Assembly: GCA_958419945.1 (NCBI GenBank)
Contig: CATZIC010000036.1
Location: forward strand, 1-19,845
Length of the DNA stretch: 19,845 bases
DNA from: an uncultured Clostridia bacterium
Lineage (GTDB): Bacteria; Bacillota; Clostridia; Christensenellales; Borkfalkiaceae
Reading direction: 5' to 3'
The position numbers and the translations under genes were made by a program. The notes under the pieces are model-generated. The model saw only the letters and a program-made list of their open reading frames with translations. It had not been told where the DNA came from and searched no databases. Positions 14,789 to 19,845 of this stretch are shown one piece after another (the first letter of the stretch is position 1; each line of letters begins with the position of its first letter).

Positions 14789-16186
14789 TTAGTAGTTAAG
14801 GTTGTCCACCGTTCTCGGGAAAGGTATAACGTCTCTGATATTTGCTATGCCGGTAAGGTACATAACCATTCTTTCAAATCCGAGGCCGTAACCTGAATGG
14901 GTTACGCCACCGAATTTTCTGAGATTTAGATACCACCAATAATCTTCTTCTTTAAGATTGCATTCTTTCATTTTGGCTTTCAAAACGTCAAGCCTTTCTT
15001 CACGCTGACTTCCGCCGATAAGTTCGCCGATTCCGGGAACAAGTAGGTCGCTTGCCGCAACCGTTTTGCCGTCGTCGTTTAATCTCATATAGAAGGCTTT
15101 GATTTCCTTGGGATAGTCGGTTAAAAAGACCGGTTTTTTATAAACCTGCTCGGTAAGATAACGTTCGTGCTCGCTCTGAAGGTCGCAGCCCCAATACACC
15201 GGGAATTCGAATTTGTCTTTATGCTTTTCGAGTATTTTTATAGCCTCGGTATAACTTAAACGAACAAATTCGTTCTCGACAACGTTTTTGAGTCTGTCAA
15301 TTAGTCCGTTATCAACGAATTTATTTAAAAATTCGAGTTCTTCGGGGCAGGACTTCATTACGTAGTTTATAATGTATTTTACCATGCTTTCAGCCATATC
15401 CATATCGTCGTTAAGGTCAGCGAAAGCCATTTCCGGTTCAATCATCCAAAATTCCGCTGCATGGCGGGCTGTGTTGGATTTTTCCGCACGGAAAGTAGGT
15501 CCGAAAGTATACACGTTACCAAAGGCAAGCGCATATGTTTCCGCATTTAACTGTCCTGAAACGGTAAGCGACGCTTTCACGCCGAAAAAGTCTTCTTTGT
15601 AATCCACGTTTCCTTGATCGTTAAATTTGAGTTTTCTTTGATCGAGGGTGGTAACCTGGAACATTTCCCCTGCACCTTCGCAGTCGCTGCCGGTAATTAT
15701 GGGCGTGTGAACGTACACGAATCCTTGTTCATTGAAAAATTTATGAATAGCGTACGCTGCTTCGCTTCTTATTCTGAAAACCGCACTGAACATATTAGTT
15801 CTCGGCCTTAAATAAGCGATTTCTCTTAAATATTCGACGGAGTGGCGCTTTTTCTGTAAAGGATAATCTGGGGTTGAGGTTCCTTCTATTTTACATTCCG
15901 TAGCTTTTAGTTCAAACGGCTGTTTTGCGTCCGGCGTCAAAACAAGCTGACCTTTAATTATAAAGGAAGCGCCGACGTTTTGTTTAACGACTTCATCGTA
16001 ATTATCTACGCTTGCGCTTTCAACAACGACTTGAAGATTTTTGAAAAAACTGCCGTCGTTAAGTTCAATAAAGCCGAAAGACTTTAAATCACGTATGGTT
16101 CTTGCCCACCCCATAACCGTAATATTTTTATCGGAAAATTGTTCGGGATTTCTGTAAATAGTTTTGATAGTAACTCTTTTTTCCAT
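14789..16186 (-). CDS. asnS: Asparaginyl-tRNA synthetase
   Basis: AsnRS charges tRNA-Asn with asparagine using ATP; its presence means the cell can make Asn-tRNA directly and does not depend only on the Asp-tRNA amidation route. The 465-residue protein has an N-terminal OB-fold anticodon-binding domain (about 15-105), then the class II core: motif 1 region HTPIITGSDCEGAGEMF (160-176), motif 2 FRAEKSNTARHAAEF (232-246) and motif 3 GLGFER (434-439), ending in the typical RDVIPFPRT. Length is normal. It is the first gene of a seven-gene operon. The promoter is at 16238-16266 and the leader is only about 45 nt, too short for a T-box. AGGTG lies 5-6 nt before the ATG. Confidence 0.96.
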   Translation of the reverse strand: MEKRVTIKTIYRNPEQFSDKNITVMGWARTIRDLKSFGFIELNDGSFFKNLQVVVESASVDNYDEVVKQNVGASFIIKGQLVLTPDAKQPFELKATECKIEGTSTPDYPLQKKRHSVEYLREIAYLRPRTNMFSAVFRIRSEAAYAIHKFFNEQGFVYVHTPIITGSDCEGAGEMFQVTTLDQRKLKFNDQGNVDYKEDFFGVKASLTVSGQLNAETYALAFGNVYTFGPTFRAEKSNTARHAAEFWMIEPEMAFADLNDDMDMAESMVKYIINYVMKSCPEELEFLNKFVDNGLIDRLKNVVENEFVRLSYTEAIKILEKHKDKFEFPVYWGCDLQSEHERYLTEQVYKKPVFLTDYPKEIKAFYMRLNDDGKTVAASDLLVPGIGELIGGSQREERLDVLKAKMKECNLKEEDYWWYLNLRKFGGVTHSGYGLGFERMVMYLTGIANIRDVIPFPRTVDNLNY

Positions 16187-16237
16187 AAAGCACCTATGCG
16201 AAGTAAAACTCCGCCTATTATTAAAGATATATACTAT

Positions 16238-16266
16238 ATAATAACATTATTTTACGTAAAAAACAA
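16238..16266 (-). promoter_or_regulatory. promoter of the asnS-rnc-smc-ftsY operon
   Basis: On the minus strand TTGTTT (16266-16261), a 17-nt spacer and TATTAT (16243-16238) with an upstream TG form an extended -10 promoter. The start would be near 16231. It lies between the clpX terminator and asnS, which supports a separate transcript. Confidence 0.65.
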
Positions 16267-16316
16267 TTGTTTAGCGGAATTTAGTTGAAAAAACAGCTAT
16301 TTTTATTCCAATTTTA

Positions 16317-16350
16317 AACAAAAAAAGTCCCGCGATTAATTTCACGGAAC
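16317..16350 (-). terminator. intrinsic terminator after clpX
   Basis: On the minus strand GTTCCGTG (16350-16343) pairs with CGCGGGAC (16334-16327), including two G-U pairs, and is followed by a run of seven or more T. It begins 13 nt after the clpX stop. Confidence 0.85.
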
Positions 16351-16362
16351 CTTTTATTAGAT

Positions 16363-17607
16363 TTATGCTATTTTCTTTTTAACCAAATCCGGTTTTTTCA
16401 GGCCGTTTACGACGTCTCTATCTATAATTACCTTTGAAATGGAAGTGTCGGTTGGAATGTCGTACATAACGTCTAGCATAAGATTTTCGAAAATCGTTCT
16501 TATTCCTCTAGCCCCCGTTTTTAGTGAAATTGCCTTTTTAGCTATTTCTTGAAGGGCGTCCTCTTTTACGTCAAGGTCAACCTTATCTACGCTCAAAAGT
16601 TTTTTATACTGCTTAACTATGGCGTTTTTAGGCTCGGTCATAATCTTAACAAGCGCATTTTCGTCCAAAGCGTTTAAAGCAACCGTAATAGGAATTCTTC
16701 CTACAAATTCCGGTATTAAGCCGAATTTTATTAGATCCTGCGGCTGAACTTCGCTTAAATAATCGTCGATAATCTGATTTTTGTCGGTAACTTCCGCGCC
16801 GAATCCCATACCGGAATTTTCCTTTCTTTTGGCAACGATTTTGTCAAGCCCTACGAAAGCCCCGCCGAGAATAAACAAAATATTCGTGGTGTCGATTCTG
16901 ATAAGTTCCTGTTGGGGGTGTTTTCGTCCGCCTTGCGGTGGAACGCTTGCAACCGTGCTTTCGATTATTTTTAAAAGTGCCTGTTGAACGCCTTCGCCGG
17001 AAACGTCTCTCGTTATAGAAACGTTTTCGCCTTTACGCGCGATTTTATCTATTTCGTCGATGTAGATTATGCCTTTTTCCGCACGGGAAATGTCGTAATC
17101 GGCGTTTTGGATAAGTTTAAGCAAAATATTTTCAACGTCTTCACCGACGTAACCGGCTTCGGTTAAGGTGGTGGCGTCCGCAACCGCAAAAGGAACTTTC
17201 AGTATCTTAGCAAGAGTGCTTGCAAGCAGCGTTTTACCGCAACCTGTCTGCCCCAGCAAAAGAACGTTACTTTTATCGATTTCGGTATCCTCTTTTCCGC
17301 CTTTTTTGGTTTTTGCAACCATGTTTACACGCTTATAATGATTGTAAACGGCTACGGCGAGAACCTTTTTAGCTTTATCCTGACCAATAATATACTTGTC
17401 AAGTTCACTCTTGATTTCGTGCGGTTTTAAAAGTTTAACCTGTTCGGAAGAGTTTTTGATTTCGTCTTCCTTCAAAATGTCCTCGCAAATCGCTATACAT
17501 TCGTCGCAAATGTGAAGTCCGTTGGGACCGGCGACCAGTGTTTTAACTTTTTCTTTTGGTTTTCCGCAAAAAGAGCAGGAATTCTCGCTGAATATATTGT
17601 TGTTCAT
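16363..17607 (-). CDS. clpX: ATP-dependent protease ATPase subunit ClpX
   Basis: ClpX is the AAA+ unfoldase that feeds tagged proteins into the ClpP chamber. The 414-residue protein has the N-terminal C4 zinc domain (Cys11, Cys14, Cys34, Cys37), Walker A GQTGCGKT (119-126), pore-1 loop GYVG (152-155), Walker B IIYIDE (180-185), the RKH pore loop GGRKHP (226-231) and an IGF-type ClpP-docking loop as MGF (267-269). All parts needed to work with ClpP are present. GGAGGT precedes the start, 11 nt after the clpP stop. It is the last gene of tig-clpP-clpX. Many Bacillota have lon or engB genes next; here asnS follows under its own promoter. Confidence 0.98.
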   Translation of the reverse strand: MNNNIFSENSCSFCGKPKEKVKTLVAGPNGLHICDECIAICEDILKEDEIKNSSEQVKLLKPHEIKSELDKYIIGQDKAKKVLAVAVYNHYKRVNMVAKTKKGGKEDTEIDKSNVLLLGQTGCGKTLLASTLAKILKVPFAVADATTLTEAGYVGEDVENILLKLIQNADYDISRAEKGIIYIDEIDKIARKGENVSITRDVSGEGVQQALLKIIESTVASVPPQGGRKHPQQELIRIDTTNILFILGGAFVGLDKIVAKRKENSGMGFGAEVTDKNQIIDDYLSEVQPQDLIKFGLIPEFVGRIPITVALNALDENALVKIMTEPKNAIVKQYKKLLSVDKVDLDVKEDALQEIAKKAISLKTGARGIRTIFENLMLDVMYDIPTDTSISKVIIDRDVVNGLKKPDLVKKKIA

Positions 17608-17618
17608 TATACCTCCGT

Positions 17619-18206
17619 TTACAGGTTTCTCGTGGAATAAATTTTGTCTATTAAGCCATATTCCAAAGCGTCCTCCGCAGAGAAATAATTATCTCTGTCG
17701 GTGTCGTTTTCTATGGTTTTAAGGGAGTTCCCCGTGTTTTCCGCAAGAATCCCGTTAAGTTTGTTTTTAAGCATAAGAATGTGGTCTGCCTGAATCTTAA
17801 TATCGCTTGCCTGACCTTGCATTCCGCCAAGCGGCTGGTGAATCATGACTTCGCTGTTTTTAAGACAATAGCGTTTACCTTTCGTTCCGCTTGAAAGTAT
17901 AACCGCAGCCATACTTGCGGCCATACCGATGCAAATAGTGGAAACGTCGCAGCGGATATACTTCATTGTATCGTAAATCGCAAGTCCTGCGGATACGCTT
18001 CCGCCCGGGCTGTTGATGTACATACTTATCGGCTTCGTCGGGTTATCGGACTCAAGATATATTAGTTGCGCAACGATGGTGTTTGCCATTGCGTCGTCGA
18101 TTTCACCGGACAAAAAGATAATTCTGTCCTCTAAAAGCCTGGAATATATATCGTATGAGCGTTCGCCTTTGCCCGTGTCTTGTACTACGTAAGGAATAAG
18201 AGCCAT
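17619..18206 (-). CDS. clpP: ATP-dependent Clp protease proteolytic subunit ClpP
   Basis: ClpP is the serine peptidase that forms the double-ring degradation chamber used with ClpX or ClpC. The 195-residue product has the full triad: Ser98 in GMAASMA, His123 in MIHQPLGG and Asp172 in DTDRDNYFSAEDA, plus the oxyanion-loop SPGGS at 66-70. A very short N-terminal propeptide is likely, as in other ClpP proteins (MALIPYVVQDTGKGERSYDIYSRLL). It lies 27 nt after tig with an AAGGCAGG-like site and just before clpX, the classic order. Confidence 0.98.
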   Translation of the reverse strand: MALIPYVVQDTGKGERSYDIYSRLLEDRIIFLSGEIDDAMANTIVAQLIYLESDNPTKPISMYINSPGGSVSAGLAIYDTMKYIRCDVSTICIGMAASMAAVILSSGTKGKRYCLKNSEVMIHQPLGGMQGQASDIKIQADHILMLKNKLNGILAENTGNSLKTIENDTDRDNYFSAEDALEYGLIDKIYSTRNL

Positions 18207-18233
18207 TTTTAACCTGCCTTATTTATATTTTTA

Positions 18234-19520
18234 TTAGGAAATGTCGTTGTTTTCAACGAGGAAGTTGAAAAGTTTGTCGATGACTATGGAATTCTTGATG
18301 TAGTCGATTTGTCTCGGATCCATAGTCTTTTTGTACTCTTCGGCTTCCTTTTTAACGGATTTAGCCTGTTCTTCTATCTTCGCATCAACCTCTTCTTGGG
18401 TTGCTTCAATCTTTTCGTCTTCTACGATTTTGGTTACGATAAGTTGTTTTTTAACCCTTGAAGTTGCGATTTCTTTATAGGAATCCCTTATCGCTTGATC
18501 GGTTTGGTTGGTAACTTTAAGGTAATCTTCGTATTTAAGCCCCTGATACATAAGTCTGTATTGAAGCTGTTGAACCATAGTGTTGACTTCCTGCTCTATC
18601 ATGCAGTCGGGAATAACCACTTCGGTACCTTCGGCAATCTTGTTTAAAAGGTTGTCCTCATTTTCGTTCTGAGCACGCTTATCGTTATCCTGCTGCATGC
18701 GTTCACGAGTTTTTTGTTTATAAGCTTCCAAAGATTCTTCACCGGTAGCGTCCTTAATGAATTCGTCGTTTAATTCGGGAAGTTCTTTGTAAAGAATTTC
18801 GTGAAGATGTATAGCAAATACTGCGGCTTTACCGTTTAAAGGTGCGGTATAATCTTCGGGGAAGGTTACGTTGATATCTTTATCTTCGCCTATCTGCATA
18901 CCTACAACCTGATCTTCGAAACCGGGAATAAATGAACCGGAACCGAGTTCCAAACGCTGCTTGGAAGCCGTACCGCCGTCAAACTTAACGCCGTCAACGG
19001 AACCGCTATAATCGATTACTACGATATCGCCGTTTTGGCAGGGTCTGTCGGTAACGGAAACCTCTCTCGAATTTCTGTCGAGAAGGCGTTTAATATCGTT
19101 TTCCAAATCGTCGTCGCTTACATTATACTCAACCTTATCAACTTTTATACCCTTATAGGAAGCGATTTTTACTTCCGGCATTACGGGAACAAGTGCGGTA
19201 AAGGAAACGCCGTCCTCGGACACGTCGTCAAGCGAGAAGGAAGGATCACCTACGGGATGAATATTGGCAGATTCCTTTTCGAGAATCTCCGGATAATATT
19301 TGGATATAGCAATATTGATTGCGTCTTCGTAAAATACTTCTTTGCCGTAAACGCCGCAAATTACGTTAAAAGGAACATGTCCTTTTCTGAAGCCTTGAAC
19401 GCTATATTTGTTCTTATTTTGATTGTAAGCGTCGTTAATTGCTTTTTCCCAATCGGTTTTGTCTAAAGTAACCGAAAGTTTTACCTGACTTTTTTCAAAG
19501 TTTTCGAAAGTGTAGTTCAT
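18234..19520 (-). CDS. tig: Trigger factor
   Basis: Trigger factor is the ribosome-bound chaperone and peptidyl-prolyl isomerase that meets nascent chains at the exit tunnel. The 428-residue protein has the N-terminal ribosome-binding domain with GFRKGHVP (43-50; usually GFRKGKVP), a FKBP-type isomerase domain from about 150 to 245 (GDIVVIDYSGSVDG, LELGSGSFIPGFEDQVVGM) and a helical C-terminal chaperone domain. Length is normal. The TGAGGT site lies 5 nt before the ATG, and the promoter is at 19560-19588. It heads tig-clpP-clpX and is divergent from the rqcH-like gene. Confidence 0.97.
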   Translation of the reverse strand: MNYTFENFEKSQVKLSVTLDKTDWEKAINDAYNQNKNKYSVQGFRKGHVPFNVICGVYGKEVFYEDAINIAISKYYPEILEKESANIHPVGDPSFSLDDVSEDGVSFTALVPVMPEVKIASYKGIKVDKVEYNVSDDDLENDIKRLLDRNSREVSVTDRPCQNGDIVVIDYSGSVDGVKFDGGTASKQRLELGSGSFIPGFEDQVVGMQIGEDKDINVTFPEDYTAPLNGKAAVFAIHLHEILYKELPELNDEFIKDATGEESLEAYKQKTRERMQQDNDKRAQNENEDNLLNKIAEGTEVVIPDCMIEQEVNTMVQQLQYRLMYQGLKYEDYLKVTNQTDQAIRDSYKEIATSRVKKQLIVTKIVEDEKIEATQEEVDAKIEEQAKSVKKEAEEYKKTMDPRQIDYIKNSIVIDKLFNFLVENNDIS

Positions 19521-19559
19521 AATTACCTCAAAAATCGTTTTTTATTTTATTTCCGTACT

Positions 19560-19588
19560 ATTTTAGCAAAATAAAAAATTATTGTAAA
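19560..19588 (-). promoter_or_regulatory. promoter of tig-clpP-clpX
   Basis: On the minus strand TTTACA (19588-19583), a 17-nt spacer and TAAAAT (19565-19560) preceded by TGC form an extended -10 promoter, starting near 19553. I see no CtsR-type heptad repeat or CIRCE element around it. Confidence 0.65.
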
Positions 19589-19605
19589 GTTTTTAGTTCA
19601 AATAT

Positions 19606-19633
19606 TTGCAAATATGTTATTTTTAAGTATAAT
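19606..19633 (+). promoter_or_regulatory. promoter of the rqcH-like gene
   Basis: TTGCAA (19606-19611), a 16-nt spacer and TATAAT (19628-19633) would start transcription near 19640. The -35 regions of this and the tig promoter are about 17 bp apart, back to back. Confidence 0.6.
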
Positions 19634-19670
19634 AAAATGTAGAAAAATACTCGTTATCGGTAGGGTTAGT

Positions 19671-19845
19671 ATGCCTCAGGACGCTTTTACAATTTATCAT
19701 ACCGCAAAAGAACTCGACTTAAAACTTAAAAATGCGAGGATTGACAGAATAAATCAACCGGACAAGGACACCGTCGTTTTTTTTGTAAGAACCAACAGCA
19801 AAAACGAAAAACTTATCCTTTCCGCCAATGCTGAAAACGCAAGGG
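19671..19845 (+). CDS. rqcH: N-terminus of an RqcH/NFACT-family protein, 3' end outside window
   Basis: The first 58 residues of a protein starting MPQDAFTIYHTAKELDLKL, followed by ARIDRINQPDKDTVVFFVR and KLILSANAENAR. This is the pattern of the NFACT-N domain, which also includes the older names FbpA and fibronectin-binding protein A. RqcH binds the 50S subunit carrying a stalled peptidyl-tRNA and directs tRNA-Ala to add C-terminal alanine tails that mark the chain for proteolysis; in Bacillus subtilis ClpXP takes part in that degradation. The ATG at 19671 is preceded by GGTAGGG 5 nt upstream. The catalytic and C-terminal parts cannot be seen, so activity is inferred from family only. Confidence 0.82.
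   Translation, partial: MPQDAFTIYHTAKELDLKLKNARIDRINQPDKDTVVFFVRTNSKNEKLILSANAENAR

Noticed and set aside
16187..16231. T-box or other amino-acid riboswitch before asnS
   Set aside because: The leader from the predicted start is only about 45 nt, with no T-box sequence and no antiterminator structure; the upstream hairpin belongs to clpX.
19521..19605. CtsR or CIRCE heat-shock operator upstream of tig-clpP-clpX
   Set aside because: I looked for the CtsR heptad direct repeat and the CIRCE inverted repeat and saw neither.
1..19845. CRISPR array, tRNA, rRNA, transposon or antiphage system
   Set aside because: I scanned the intergenic stretches, which are all short, and saw no repeat-spacer pattern, cloverleaf, insertion-sequence ends or defence-gene domains.

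Overview
The window is an AT-rich stretch of bacterial chromosome. It most likely comes from a Bacillota/Clostridia-type organism. The evidence is the gene content (spoVG, an rnc-smc-ftsY cluster, tig-clpP-clpX, an RqcH/NFACT protein, a clostridial-style MurC and a DUF6320-like/acyltransferase pair) together with AGGAGG-type ribosome binding sites and TTGACA/TATAAT promoters. The species cannot be named from sequence alone. Nearly all genes are housekeeping and most lie on the minus strand. I see no phage, insertion sequence, CRISPR array, rRNA or tRNA.

Layout. Positions 1-264 hold the 3' end of a sugar-kinase-like gene, closed by a bidirectional hairpin shared with hflX. Next on the minus strand is a xer-like recombinase gene followed by hflX (2459 down to 316). 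A 426-bp divergent intergenic region contains two good promoters, a dif-like inverted repeat and short repeated motifs. Plus-strand 2892-4691 encodes an unusual 599-residue protein: a PadR winged-helix domain, a long charged linker and four C-terminal membrane helices. murC (minus) converges on it. spoVG (plus) is divergent from murC and ends at a hairpin shared with the next operon.

The centre (16186 down to 6576) is one tightly packed minus-strand operon of seven genes: asnS, rnc, smc, ftsY, a condensation-fold acyltransferase, a DUF6320-like zinc-ribbon membrane protein and a membrane-anchored ComEC-like metallo-beta-lactamase-fold hydrolase. Gaps run from a 4-nt overlap to 12 nt. Its promoter lies just downstream of the clpX terminator.

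The right part is a proteostasis block, tig-clpP-clpX (19520 down to 16363). A divergent promoter pair separates it from the start of an rqcH-like gene that leaves the window at 19845. The trigger factor (nascent-chain folding), ClpXP (degradation), RqcH (alanine tailing of stalled chains) and HflX (ribosome splitting) cover linked steps of translation quality control.

Most worth a second look are the membrane-anchored PadR protein, the dif-like site beside the XerS-like recombinase gene, and the envelope/lipid-type genes appended to the rnc-smc-ftsY operon.
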